From the NCBI RefSeq assembly GCF_016587375.1, contig NZ_BNJG01000003.1, positions 372,001 to 436,000 of the forward strand: a stretch of DNA of 64,000 nt. Direction: 5' to 3'. The translations under genes and the position numbers were made by a program. Each line of letters opens with the position of its first letter. Position 1 is the stretch's first letter. This DNA is from Ktedonobacter robiniae. Its GTDB lineage: Bacteria > Chloroflexota > Ktedonobacteria > Ktedonobacterales > Ktedonobacteraceae. The notes under the pieces were generated by a model that was not told the origin of the DNA, did not search any database, and saw only the letters and a program-made list of their open reading frames with translations. Shown one piece after another: positions 1 to 8,664 of the stretch.

Positions 1-942
1 GATGTCGGTGTCGTCATTCCAACCGGGGCGAGCGAGGCCTTGCTGAGCACTACACCTCAGCATATCGATGCTACAAAGCAAGTCCAATTCTATACTCTGC
101 CCAACAACAACGATGCGCGTATTACGCTCGTACGTAACATCGTCAATGAGGTTGTACAGGCTCAACTCACAGGAAATGCAGCTGTAAGTCAGGTCTACGC
201 AGTATGCAATCAGCCTGGCAACCACTGCACACCAGGCACTATTCATCCCACGAGCATCGCTGCAACGGTTGTCCAGGCAAACCAGGGAAGCGACCAGGCT
301 GTTCAAACACTCTCCGCGGGTGAAGCCATCAAAGTGAGCGCATTCGATCAATTGGTACCTGGATACGCCGTCTTCTTCGCGCTCTTTGGCCTCAATGCTG
401 TGGCGGCGACCATCTTGCAGGAGAAAGAAGATGGCACCTTCCGCCGCCTGCTGGTCGCTCCAATTCAGAAGTATGCTCTGCTAGGTGGCAAGTTGCTGGC
501 ACAGTTTCTCCTAACCCTGGCCCAGCTCGTGGTGCTCTTTGCGATTGGCTACTTTGTATTCAAAATGCATATTGGCTCCTGGCCTTCGGTCATCCTCTTA
601 CTAATCAGTACCAGTTTCGCGATGACGGGCCTGGGAACACTGCTCGTATCACTGGTACGTACCCGCCGCCAGATCAACCCGATTGTCAGCCTGGTAACTC
701 TGGTAACCTCCGCGATTGGCGGTGCCTGGTGGCCCCTCTTCATCGAACCCAGATGGATGCAGCAAATCGCCAAGCTCGGCATTACGGCCTGGGCCATGGA
801 GGGGCTAAATGAGACCATGATCTTCGGCAAAGGCTTTATGGACATCCTTCCAGATATTCTAGGTCTGCTCGCCTATGGCGCGATCTGCTTTATTATCGCC
901 TTGCGCTTCTTCCGTTTCCAGGAGAAGGCCGCAAGCGCTTAG
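1..942 (+). CDS. ABC-2 type transporter permease, 5' truncated by window edge
   Basis: The reading frame is open to base 1, so the start lies outside the window and the TTG at 40 is not a real start. The visible part has an extracytoplasmic stretch followed by about six hydrophobic helices. The phrase QEKEDGTFRRLLVAPI matches the cytoplasmic loop after the second helix of ABC-2 permeases (YhgE/LnrM-N type). It would form the membrane pore of an ABC exporter whose ATPase should lie to the left. A NarL-type two-component pair follows on the same strand. That order recalls B. subtilis lnrJK-lnrLMN, where the pair senses membrane-active antibiotics and induces the pump. The substrate cannot be read from sequence. 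Confidence 0.85.
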   Translation, partial: DVGVVIPTGASEALLSTTPQHIDATKQVQFYTLPNNNDARITLVRNIVNEVVQAQLTGNAAVSQVYAVCNQPGNHCTPGTIHPTSIAATVVQANQGSDQAVQTLSAGEAIKVSAFDQLVPGYAVFFALFGLNAVAATILQEKEDGTFRRLLVAPIQKYALLGGKLLAQFLLTLAQLVVLFAIGYFVFKMHIGSWPSVILLLISTSFAMTGLGTLLVSLVRTRRQINPIVSLVTLVTSAIGGAWWPLFIEPRWMQQIAKLGITAWAMEGLNETMIFGKGFMDILPDILGLLAYGAICFIIALRFFRFQEKAASA

Positions 943-952
943 GGCAGAAGGT

Positions 953-1035
953 TTCGCGCCTACGGCGCTCATAAGGTAGTGGGTGTAGGCGTGGAAAAAT
1001 GGCGTTGCTATTTTTCCACGCCTACACCCACTACC
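953..1035. repeat. Family I motif plus long hairpin, copy 1
   Basis: The motif TTCGCGCCTACGGCGCTCAT (953-972) is followed after 2 nt by a perfect 26-bp inverted repeat (975-1000 and 1010-1035) with a 9-nt loop. It sits between the ABC permease stop and the response regulator start, so it could also terminate or attenuate transcription. The same motif precedes unrelated stems at 22204, 56226 and 60981. Confidence 0.85.
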
Positions 1036-1140
1036 CCGAAGGCGAATTTGTAAGCCAAGGCAGATTCATTTGACAAGAGCTGGGTTTGCGCCATAATAAA
1101 GGAAAAATCACAACATCTGATTGCCGGGAGGAGAGCAGGC

Positions 1141-1803
1141 ATGACTGAGACGATTCGTATCTTGCTTTGTGAAGACCAGACGCTTATGCGCCAGGGCCTA
1201 CGCACTATTCTTGAGCTAGAGCCTGGCATGCAGGTCGTCGGCGAGGCTGGCGATGGCGAAGAGGCGATCAGGCAATATGCGTCGCTACGCCAGCAGGATA
1301 AGGGGCCTGGCGTGGTCTTGATGGATATCGAGATGCCACGCATGAATGGGGTTCAGGCAACGGCTGCCATCGTCCAGAGCGATCCCCAGGCGCGCATCAT
1401 CATCCTGACAACCTTTGACTACGAGGACTATGTCTTCGATGCCGTCAAAGCCGGGGCCATGGGCTACCTCCTCAAGGATGTTCCCGCCAACGAACTGATG
1501 TCAACGATTCGCCAGGTATACGCAGGTATGCCCTCGATTCAGCCCAAGATTGCCAGCAAGCTCCTCGTTGAGTTTGGGCGCAAAGAGCGGAATCCTCACC
1601 CGGTACAAGAAGAGGCGCTGAGTCCACGCGAGATAGAGATCCTTAAACTCCTGGCTGAGGGGGCCAGCAACCGCAAGATCGCGGAGCAACTTGTCCTGGC
1701 CGAGGGAACCGTCAAAAATCATGTCTCGAATATCCTGAGCAAGCTCCACACCAGGAACCGCACCCAGGCCGCTCACCTTGCACGTGAACGCAAATTGCTC
1801 TAA
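1141..1803 (+). CDS. NarL/FixJ-family response regulator
   Basis: 220 aa. The N-terminal receiver domain has an acidic pocket (CEDQ) and phospho-acceptor Asp62 in VLMDIEMPRMNG. A C-terminal LuxR-type HTH carries LSPREIEILKLLAEGASN and the recognition segment GTVKNHVSNILSKL. A strong ribosome site (GGGAGGAG) precedes the ATG. It is a DNA-binding regulator activated by the adjacent kinase (37 bp downstream). By analogy with LnrK it would control the upstream ABC exporter, but that target is inferred only from order. Confidence 0.95.
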   Translation: MTETIRILLCEDQTLMRQGLRTILELEPGMQVVGEAGDGEEAIRQYASLRQQDKGPGVVLMDIEMPRMNGVQATAAIVQSDPQARIIILTTFDYEDYVFDAVKAGAMGYLLKDVPANELMSTIRQVYAGMPSIQPKIASKLLVEFGRKERNPHPVQEEALSPREIEILKLLAEGASNRKIAEQLVLAEGTVKNHVSNILSKLHTRNRTQAAHLARERKLL

Positions 1804-1839
1804 CTCGGTTAAAACATCAAAAAGGGGTGAGGTATACAA

Positions 1840-3153
1840 ATGCAAAGGAAAACAACATTGAGCATTGATATAGCCAGGGATGACGCACGCTTTCATCGGA
1901 ACTTCAGCCGTATGCTGATTGGTTTTGCTATCTTCACATTTTTCTACCTCACCACACTCACCTATACTATCTTAAAGGCCACGCCAATCTACATGCACGA
2001 TTGGCGTGGCATAACCTGCATCCTACTCATGATACTCGCTTTCTCGCTTTACATCTTTCCAATTCTGGCGTCACTCGGTATACTTCCATTCGATTGGGAC
2101 TGGCCACCACCTTTATCGTATACTGTGTTCATTTGGGGAAGCTTTTATCTCGTTGTATTTCTACTCACCCGGATCGATCAAAGCTTTTTTCTGAGCTTAT
2201 ATATTCTTTTTGGGCTAAGCTTCAGCCTGTTTACGTCGCGACGCTTGTTTCTCGCCATTGGTATTATAGCTCTCACAACCTTTATGTATGAGGGATTGCT
2301 CACCTGGCCGCTCAAGCAAATTGCGCTCTTCAGTATCACAAGCCAGTGTTTGGCCTTCTTTAGCGTCACAGGCTTTAGCATCCTCATTCAAAACCTTATC
2401 GCCGAACGCTTTGAACGTAATCATCTTTTTCAACAACTGCAACTTGCAAATACCAATTTAGAGGAGGCACATCGCCAGTTAGCACAGTCAGTAGAGCAGG
2501 AACAGGAACTAGCTGTTCTGCGCGAGCGCACACGGCTGGCACGCGAGATGCATGATACCCTCGGCCATGCCCTCGTGCTTATCACAGTCAAGCTAGAGGC
2601 GGCTCAACGGCTCCGCGAGCGTGATCCCGAACGCTGCGACCAGGAATTAGAGTCTACCAAAGAGATCACGCGTGAGAGCATGGCCGCGCTGCGAGCCTCC
2701 ATCGCGAACCTGCGCACGCCTGCCTTACAACATAAGGGCATCAAGCAGACACTCATCCGCTCACTCGATGAACTGGGGCAACGCGCTGGCCTGGATGTTA
2801 GCCACACCTTTCAGGGAGAGCTTGAGAGCCTGACAGATCCATTGAAAGAGACGCTCTGGAAGGTAAGCCAGGAGGCATTCGCCAATATTGAGAAGCACGC
2901 CCACGCACAGCACGTGACGCTCTCCCTCAGACAAGAAGAAGGGAACCTCATCTTGACCATCCAGGATGACGGCATCGGGCTACCAACGGCCTCTTGCCAG
3001 CATCAAGAGGATGGTAGTCTGGCATGCCACAGTCCAGAAGGCCACTATGGCCTACGGGGCATGCTCGAACGCGTCGAGGGCATCGGAGGCCACCTCTCAC
3101 TCCGCTCTGGCGAGAAACAGGGCACAACCATTGAAGTCACGCTCCCATTTTAA
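1840..3153 (+). CDS. NarL-type sensor histidine kinase (HisKA_3)
   Basis: 437 aa. About six hydrophobic helices (residues ~25-195) have very short loops and no extracytoplasmic sensor domain, as in kinases that sense signals within the membrane. A coiled-coil linker follows (~200-230). The HisKA_3 dimerisation motif REMHDTLGHAL holds the phospho-acceptor His238. A GHKL ATPase ends the protein, with an N-box (EAFANIEKHAHA), DDGIGL and a GLRGM G2 box. The cognate regulator lies just upstream. An imperfect hairpin (3218-3256) follows. Confidence 0.95.
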   Translation: MQRKTTLSIDIARDDARFHRNFSRMLIGFAIFTFFYLTTLTYTILKATPIYMHDWRGITCILLMILAFSLYIFPILASLGILPFDWDWPPPLSYTVFIWGSFYLVVFLLTRIDQSFFLSLYILFGLSFSLFTSRRLFLAIGIIALTTFMYEGLLTWPLKQIALFSITSQCLAFFSVTGFSILIQNLIAERFERNHLFQQLQLANTNLEEAHRQLAQSVEQEQELAVLRERTRLAREMHDTLGHALVLITVKLEAAQRLRERDPERCDQELESTKEITRESMAALRASIANLRTPALQHKGIKQTLIRSLDELGQRAGLDVSHTFQGELESLTDPLKETLWKVSQEAFANIEKHAHAQHVTLSLRQEEGNLILTIQDDGIGLPTASCQHQEDGSLACHSPEGHYGLRGMLERVEGIGGHLSLRSGEKQGTTIEVTLPF

Positions 3154-3217
3154 TTAACGGCGCTGCTAAAGCACGCGCCGCCCACCCTGCAGCATCACCT
3201 CCAGCGTCGGTCCACAA

Positions 3218-3256
3218 AAAGAGGCATCCCGGATGGTATATCCGAGATGCCTCTTT
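3218..3256. terminator. Bidirectional hairpin between convergent genes
   Basis: 17-bp stem with one mismatch (3218-3234 / 3240-3256). AAA and TTT flank the base of the stem, so it can serve both the kinase gene (+) and the solute-binding gene (-). Confidence 0.7.
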
Positions 3257-3287
3257 GCCTGCCCTCTGTGAGGACTAGAGCTCCGAC

Positions 3288-5042
3288 TTACTTGTACGAA
3301 TTGGTGTTGGCACAAGAAGAATCGGTGGTCTTGTAGATGTTCGCCCAGTCATCTGGTGGGGTCATGTTCTGCGCGTTGTCTACCCAACCCTTCACGCAGG
3401 GCTTGAGCACATAGCTGACCGCTGACTGGTAAGTTGGCGCCCAGGCAACATCATTGATGAGCTTCTGCTCAATCTGGTTGTACTGTGCCATGCGGCTGGT
3501 CTGGTCGACAATGGTATTGGCTTTGACCATCGCGTCCTGGTTAGCCTGCTGCTCCACAGCGGTTTTGTTGCTGCCCAGGCCATAGTTGACCTGGTTGTTG
3601 GCCGAACCCTTGCCAAAGAGCAAGTCGGTCCAGTCCTGGGGATCGGGATAGTCAGCAACCCAGCCCGCGCTCCAGATCTGAAGGCCTTTGGCACTGCCAA
3701 CGGTCTGCGCCTCATCGTCGAGAAGCTTGTTAAAGTCCTCGTCGTTGATGGTGACATTGACGCCCAGGGCATCTTTCCACTGCTGCTGCACATACTGGAA
3801 CTCGTTTTTGGCGGCGGCTGAACCACTGGTGGCAACCGTCAGAGAGACCTGCGGGAAGTTAGCGGTGGTGTAACCCTCTTCCTGCATACCCTCCTGGAAC
3901 AGCTGCTTCGCTAGCGTCTTATCGCCTTTGGTGCTTGACACACCGGCAGGGCCAGTTAGATTCTGGTTATAACCAGGCATGCCCTGAGGAACGATATGGT
4001 TGGTTGGCGCCACGCGATCTTTGTAGATGCTATGGGCAAGCGTATCGCGGTCGATAGAGAGCGCGAAGGCCTGGCGGATCTTGATATTATTGAAGGGTTT
4101 GGCCAGGTAGTTCATGCCATAGTAGTAGATGGCCAGGATAGGCGACTGGTGATACTGCTGGTTAGGCATGGCGCGTGCCTCATCCAGGTTGGGTCCAGGA
4201 ACACCCGAGAGATCGACCTGATTGGACTTATACGCCTTGTACACCGTCTGGGCATCTTTATAGAAGGGGAAGACAACCTTCTTCAGCTGCGGCTTGGCAT
4301 TATAATAGTTCTCATTAGGTACAAAGCTGATCTGCTGACCGCTGATATGCTTCTCCAGCTTGAAGGGGCCAGAGGCACCACCTTCGCTCAGGTGATCAGT
4401 CCATTTCTGATCGCCATACTTCTCGACGAAGCTCTTCTCCACAACGTAGGAGGTTGGATAAGTCAGCGCATCCAGGAAATACTGAGCCTTCTGGTTGGTC
4501 ACGATCTTCACGGTCGTGGGATCGGGAGCAAAGAGGCTATCGCCGATCAGGGTAGGCACCTTGCCAGCAAAGCGCTTATCCGAATCTTTGACCAGGGCCA
4601 GATACGAAGGCGCAACCGTCGACTTCAACTCAGGCTTGAGCGCGCGGTCAATGCTATAGACCACGTCGTCAGCGGTGATGGGGTTGCCATCGCTAAATTT
4701 AGTGCCCTGGCGCAGCTTGAAGGTCCAGGTTACGCCATCGGAGGCAACGGAATAGGACTCAGCCAGCTGAGGCTTGACCTTAAGGTTATCGTCCAACTGT
4801 ACAAGGCCCGTGAACATCATCTGAATAGCCTGTGCAGATGCAGTATCGGTAGAGAGACCCGGGTCCAGGGTCGCGACATCAGATATGCCTCTTTGTGGAT
4901 AGACAAAGATCTGCTTATCATCAGAGAGTTTCGTGCCTGCACTCGAACTACCTGTACTACCGCCACAGGCAGAGATGAGTACCGCAAGCAAAACAAACAA
5001 AGCGGGTAGGAAGCGGCCAGCCACTCGCTTGCGAGAAAACAT
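3288..5042 (-). CDS. Peptide/oligopeptide ABC transporter substrate-binding lipoprotein (SBP family 5)
   Basis: 584 aa. A lipoprotein signal peptide ends in the lipobox LISAC, so Cys26 would be lipid-anchored to the outer face of the membrane. The mature part matches OppA/DppA-type binding proteins: the early segment LDPGLSTDTASAQAIQMMF, the conserved WTFKLRQGTKFSDGNPITADDV, and a late GWVADYPDPQDW block. It would deliver short peptides or similar solutes to an ABC importer. No permease or ATPase gene lies next to it, so it is an orphan. AAGGAG lies about 10 nt before the ATG. Confidence 0.93.
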   Translation of the reverse strand: MFSRKRVAGRFLPALFVLLAVLISACGGSTGSSSAGTKLSDDKQIFVYPQRGISDVATLDPGLSTDTASAQAIQMMFTGLVQLDDNLKVKPQLAESYSVASDGVTWTFKLRQGTKFSDGNPITADDVVYSIDRALKPELKSTVAPSYLALVKDSDKRFAGKVPTLIGDSLFAPDPTTVKIVTNQKAQYFLDALTYPTSYVVEKSFVEKYGDQKWTDHLSEGGASGPFKLEKHISGQQISFVPNENYYNAKPQLKKVVFPFYKDAQTVYKAYKSNQVDLSGVPGPNLDEARAMPNQQYHQSPILAIYYYGMNYLAKPFNNIKIRQAFALSIDRDTLAHSIYKDRVAPTNHIVPQGMPGYNQNLTGPAGVSSTKGDKTLAKQLFQEGMQEEGYTTANFPQVSLTVATSGSAAAKNEFQYVQQQWKDALGVNVTINDEDFNKLLDDEAQTVGSAKGLQIWSAGWVADYPDPQDWTDLLFGKGSANNQVNYGLGSNKTAVEQQANQDAMVKANTIVDQTSRMAQYNQIEQKLINDVAWAPTYQSAVSYVLKPCVKGWVDNAQNMTPPDDWANIYKTTDSSCANTNSYK

Positions 5043-5488
5043 AAGTCATTACTCCTTGTTTTAGAAACGCGAAAAACCTTTGCTCACTTATATTTTATAA
5101 ATAGAAGCAGAACAAAAAACTATAAAGCACAATGAGCAATTATGCTCGATGAAAGGTGTCATAGTTTGATAGCGTCGGAGCTAAGAAGACTATGCTTATG
5201 TCTATCTTCGATGAATTGACAGCAAGCATCGATCAATATATAGATATCTCAAAGAAGTTTGCCCTGACAAATCTATAGCCTGATAAGCGATAGAAATAGA
5301 GCGCCTTCTTGTGACCTCTGTAATATACTACGTAGCCTCAATAAAAAATCTCACAGTAATTTGCTGTATTTTAAAAAACTTGCAAATTCTTGCAAATTCA
5401 CTCAACAATAATGAAAAAATAAAGCATGCTCGGCCATTATCTTTCTTAATTAAATCGACTAAACGTACTCATTCTTCAGGAAGGCCTT

Positions 5489-5616
5489 CTCGCCTGCGGC
5501 GCACATCACCCCTTACTCTCATAAGGGAGTGGAAAATTAGTGTGAGTGGCGGTATGATAAAGGAAATAACCTCGCTTAAAGACCCAATGTGCAAGAGAAC
5601 ACGCCGCAGGCGCGAG
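5489..5616. repeat. Inverted pair of family I GC motifs in a 612-bp intergenic region
   Basis: Between the divergent solute-binding gene and the aminotransferase gene lie 612 bases with no convincing gene. Positions 5043-5430 are AT-rich and must hold the promoter of the solute-binding gene. A family I core occurs at 5489-5502 (CTCGCCTGCGGCGC) and again inverted at 5602-5616 (CGCCGCAGGCGCGAG). GCACAT (5501) and ATGTGC (5587) form a shorter inverted pair inside. No long perfect stem is present, so this may be a decayed copy. Confidence 0.5.
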
Positions 5617-5654
5617 GTATCACAAAAATCCCAGGCGAAAGGAACCATCTATTT

Positions 5655-6818
5655 ATGAGCGTTAAGCAACTTCTTCTCCCGGTGGCCGCTGAACACTTTC
5701 AGGTGCGACCCGATATTACATTCTTGAATCATGGCAGCTTTGGCGCATGCCCTCGCCCCGTCTTCGCGACCTATCAGCAGTGGCAAAGTGCTTTGGAGGC
5801 AGATCCCGTCGAGTTTCTGGGTCGGCGCATAGATGATCTGTTGCGCGAAGCCCGCCTATCCCTGGCCGCTTACCTGGGAACACAGGCCGATCACCTGGTC
5901 TTCGTGCCCAATACAACGGCAGGCGTCAATATCGTCGCGCGCTCGCTTCAGCTTGGACCTGGAGATGAGGTGCTGGCTACCGATCACGAGTATGGAGCTT
6001 CAGACCGTACCTGGCACTTTCTCTGCACCCAGAAAGGAATGAGTTATATCAATCAGCCAATCCCACTCCCGCTTGAGGGCGAAGAGGAGATGGTTGAGCA
6101 GTTCTGGCAGGGAGTAACACCTCGTACAAAGGTGATCTTTATCAGTCACATCACCTCACCCACGGCGCTGATCTTTCCCGTGGCAAAGATCTGTCAGCGC
6201 GCCCGTGAGGCCGGTATCCTTACCATCATCGATGGGGCGCACGCGCCGGGACAGATTCCCCTGAACCTCGAAGAGATCGGCGCGGACTTCTACATTGGCA
6301 ACTGCCATAAATGGCTCTGCGCGCCCAAGGGGTCCGCGTTCCTCTATGCCTCGCCCAAGCACCAGGCCATCCTGCAGCCTCTAATCGTCAGCTGGGGCTA
6401 CGAAAGCCAGAAACCTGGCATCTCAAGCTTTCAGGATTATTTTGGCTGGGTCGGCACGGATGATCCTGCAGCCTTCCTTAGCGTCCCCTCCGCCATCGCC
6501 TTTCAGCAAGAGCACAACTGGGATGCCGTACGCGCCGCCTGTCATGAGCTAGCGGCCTCGACGCGCCAGGAGATTACTTCTCTGCTTGGTACCCAGCTTA
6601 TCTGTTCCGACACCTGGTTTGGGCAAATGTGTGCCATCCAGGTGCCTGATGGCGACTCCCAGGCACTACAACGCACCCTGCGCGAGACCTGGCACATCGA
6701 GATGCCCGTCACCTCCTGGAATAACCATCGTTACATTCGCCTCTCCATCCAGGGCTACAACAGCCCCGCCGATGTCGAGCGCCTCCTGACCGCCCTCCAC
6801 GCCATTTTTGTGCAATAA
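5655..6818 (+). CDS. PLP-dependent aminotransferase class V (isopenicillin-N epimerase-like)
   Basis: 387 aa. The ATG at 5655 is chosen over the upstream in-frame start at 5589: GGAACC lies 8 nt before it, family homology begins at ITFLNHGSFGACP, and the upstream stretch is family I repeat sequence. The fold is that of aminotransferase class V, with a Thr-rich cofactor pocket (NTTAGVNIVAR), the Asp of IIDGAHAPGQ and the Schiff-base Lys in YIGNCHKWLCAPKG. Relatives act as epimerases, desulfurases or hercynylcysteine lyases. The substrate is not predictable. Confidence 0.88.
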   Translation: MSVKQLLLPVAAEHFQVRPDITFLNHGSFGACPRPVFATYQQWQSALEADPVEFLGRRIDDLLREARLSLAAYLGTQADHLVFVPNTTAGVNIVARSLQLGPGDEVLATDHEYGASDRTWHFLCTQKGMSYINQPIPLPLEGEEEMVEQFWQGVTPRTKVIFISHITSPTALIFPVAKICQRAREAGILTIIDGAHAPGQIPLNLEEIGADFYIGNCHKWLCAPKGSAFLYASPKHQAILQPLIVSWGYESQKPGISSFQDYFGWVGTDDPAAFLSVPSAIAFQQEHNWDAVRAACHELAASTRQEITSLLGTQLICSDTWFGQMCAIQVPDGDSQALQRTLRETWHIEMPVTSWNNHRYIRLSIQGYNSPADVERLLTALHAIFVQ

Positions 6819-6922
6819 ATCGTAGGGTCCATGCTTGCATGGACTCTCCCGCCCCCAGGACGACATCCTCACGCTGGGAGATCGCTGCGCTCGCAGTCCA
6901 TGCAAGCATGGACCCTACGATT
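6818..6922. repeat. Family II intergenic repeat, copy A
   Basis: Perfect 28-bp inverted ends (6818-6845 and 6895-6922). Each arm contains the small palindrome TCCATGCTTGCATGGA. The central 49 bases hold GATCGCTGCGCTCGCAG. It lies between the convergent aminotransferase and glyA genes and may end transcription from both sides. Related units are at 19179 and 24389. Confidence 0.85.
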
Positions 6923-6949
6923 GTTTCACGATATGTTTCAGGTGCACAC

Positions 6950-8458
6950 TTAAGCGAGCAGGGTGGTATCCAGTTCGGGATAGAGGGGATACTGTGAGAG
7001 CAGCTCATCGACGCGCTTGCGCGCCACGGCCTGCACGCTCTCATCCAGGACGTACTTGGCAAGGCTGGCCTTGCCACTGGCGGTCACACTGGGCTTGGTG
7101 TGTGACAGCACGTATTTGATAATGCTCGCGATCTCGCGCATCTCTGTACCTCCCATGCCCAGCGTGGTCAGGGCTGGCGTACCTAGACGCAAACCACTGG
7201 TATACCAGGGGCCGTTGACATCAAAGGGCAGCGAGTTGCGATTGAGCGTAATCTGGCAATCCCGGAGCGCCGCCTCAGCCTGGCGGCCTGTAAGACCAAA
7301 GCTCTGCGCCACATTGAGGAGCAGGAGGTGATTGTCGGTACCACCGGTAGGCACCTGAAGACCCTCATCGATGCACGCCAGGGCCAGGGCCTGGGAGTTC
7401 TCGACAATGGCATGGGCATAGGTCTCAAACTCCGGCTTGCTTGCCTCGCGGAAGGCGACGGCCTTGGCGGCCAGTACATGTGGGAGCGGACCGCCCAGGA
7501 TCGCGGGACAGCCCTTGTCAACCCACTCGGCGAACTCTTGCTTACACAGCACCAGGCCCCCACGCGGGCCACGCAAGGTCTTATGCGTGGTACTGGTCAC
7601 AACATGCGCGTAGGGAATGGGATTGTACTCGCCAGTAAAGACCTTGCCCGCCACCAGGCCCGCGAAGTGTGCCATGTCTACCATCAGGATCGCGCCCACC
7701 TCGTCGGCCATCTCGCGCATCTTGGCGAAGTTCAACTTGCGTGGATACGCGCTGTAGCCTGCCAGCAGGATCAGTGGACGCACCTCGTGTAGCTGCTTGC
7801 GCAACTGGTCCAGGTCAATCAGGCCGCTCTCTTGATCGACGGCGTAAGAATAGACATCGAAGAGCGTGCTGGAAATATTATGCCGGTAGCCATGTGTCAG
7901 GTGCCCTCCGGAGTAGTAATCGAGCGCGAGCAGGCGCTGATTCTGCACGGTAGCTCGCACCTTATTCCAGTCCTCGCGGGTGGCCGTGGAGATATTCTCG
8001 ATATTCAGGCTTTCAAGCAAGGGCTTCTGGGCTTTGCTTGAGAGGATGGCCAGGAAGGCCACCAGGTTGGCGTCAGCACCCGAATGAGGCTGGACATAGG
8101 CATGCTCAGCACCAAAGAGCGAACACGCCAGTTCTACCGCCTCGGCCTCAATAGCGTCGACATTATCACAGCCAGCATAGAAGCGATGATAAGGATGCCC
8201 TTCAGCATACTTATCGGTCAAGAGGTTGCCCATAGCAAACTGCGTCGCCAGGGAACTATAGTTCTCGCTAGCGATTAACTTCAGGTTCTGGCGCTGGTCC
8301 TGTAGCTCCTTTATGACGGATGCTGCGATGGTCGGCGAGACGCTGTTGATCTGGTCGAGCGAGGCATAAAAAGCCGCGGCGGCTGAGTTGGGGGTGGCTC
8401 CATTGAGCGCTTGCAAGTAGCGGACAAGAAACGTGGTTGATGTTGCATTGATCGTCAT
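6950..8458 (-). CDS. glyA: Serine hydroxymethyltransferase
   Basis: 502 aa. Interconverts serine and glycine while charging tetrahydrofolate with a one-carbon unit, in the cytoplasm. Visible hallmarks are LKLIASENYSS, the Tyr-rich TDKYAEGHPYHRFYAGC, VDMAHFAGLVAGKV, and the PLP-binding Lys293 in STTHKTLRGPRGG. It is longer than the usual ~420 aa because of a ~50-residue N-terminal extension and an insert around residues 160-200, as in chlamydial-type GlyA. A ribosome site (GGGAGGAG) precedes the ATG. A ZTP riboswitch and a sigma-70 promoter lie upstream, so expression should follow folate/purine stress. Confidence 0.96.
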   Translation of the reverse strand: MTINATSTTFLVRYLQALNGATPNSAAAAFYASLDQINSVSPTIAASVIKELQDQRQNLKLIASENYSSLATQFAMGNLLTDKYAEGHPYHRFYAGCDNVDAIEAEAVELACSLFGAEHAYVQPHSGADANLVAFLAILSSKAQKPLLESLNIENISTATREDWNKVRATVQNQRLLALDYYSGGHLTHGYRHNISSTLFDVYSYAVDQESGLIDLDQLRKQLHEVRPLILLAGYSAYPRKLNFAKMREMADEVGAILMVDMAHFAGLVAGKVFTGEYNPIPYAHVVTSTTHKTLRGPRGGLVLCKQEFAEWVDKGCPAILGGPLPHVLAAKAVAFREASKPEFETYAHAIVENSQALALACIDEGLQVPTGGTDNHLLLLNVAQSFGLTGRQAEAALRDCQITLNRNSLPFDVNGPWYTSGLRLGTPALTTLGMGGTEMREIASIIKYVLSHTKPSVTASGKASLAKYVLDESVQAVARKRVDELLSQYPLYPELDTTLLA

Positions 8459-8502
8459 AAATAGGTGCTCCTCCCTTTGCTATCAAAACATAACATAGGT
8501 GA

Positions 8503-8595
8503 AGCAGCCCAGGCGAGCGACTGTCTACTGCTTATTCCCAGGCTCCCTTGTGGTTCTTCCACTCTTATCGCCAGTTACCAGGGAAAAGGAGATAC
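8503..8595 (-). promoter_or_regulatory. ZTP (pfl) riboswitch in the glyA leader
   Basis: Read on the minus strand the leader has the pfl hallmarks in order: a 5' ACUGGCG, a GUGG-loop-CCAC hairpin, AAGGGAGC, a variable linker, and the 3' CGCCUGGGCUGC. This is the established ZTP/ZMP aptamer, which senses the purine intermediate that accumulates when 10-formyl-THF is short and often controls glyA. About 45 nt separate it from the start codon. No strong T tract is visible, so control may act at translation, where the aptamer could free the GGGAGGAG ribosome site. Confidence 0.88.
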
Positions 8596-8607
8596 TCTCC
8601 ATGCCTA

Positions 8608-8636
8608 ACTATACCAGTCTGCATCATCTGAGTCAA
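8608..8636 (-). promoter_or_regulatory. glyA promoter (sigma-70 type)
   Basis: On the minus strand -35 TTGACT (8631-8636) and -10 TATAGT (8608-8613) are separated by 17 bp. Initiation near 8600 would start the transcript just before the ZTP aptamer. Confidence 0.8.
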
Positions 8637-8664
8637 GAATATCTCGAAAAACGACCATACTCTC

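Noticed and set aside
3996..5009. 337-aa plus-strand open frame
   Set aside because: Antisense to the clear solute-binding lipoprotein gene; no motif or ribosome site.
5311..5658. 115-aa frame before the aminotransferase gene
   Set aside because: No ribosome site, basic low-complexity translation, and it runs through repeat sequence.
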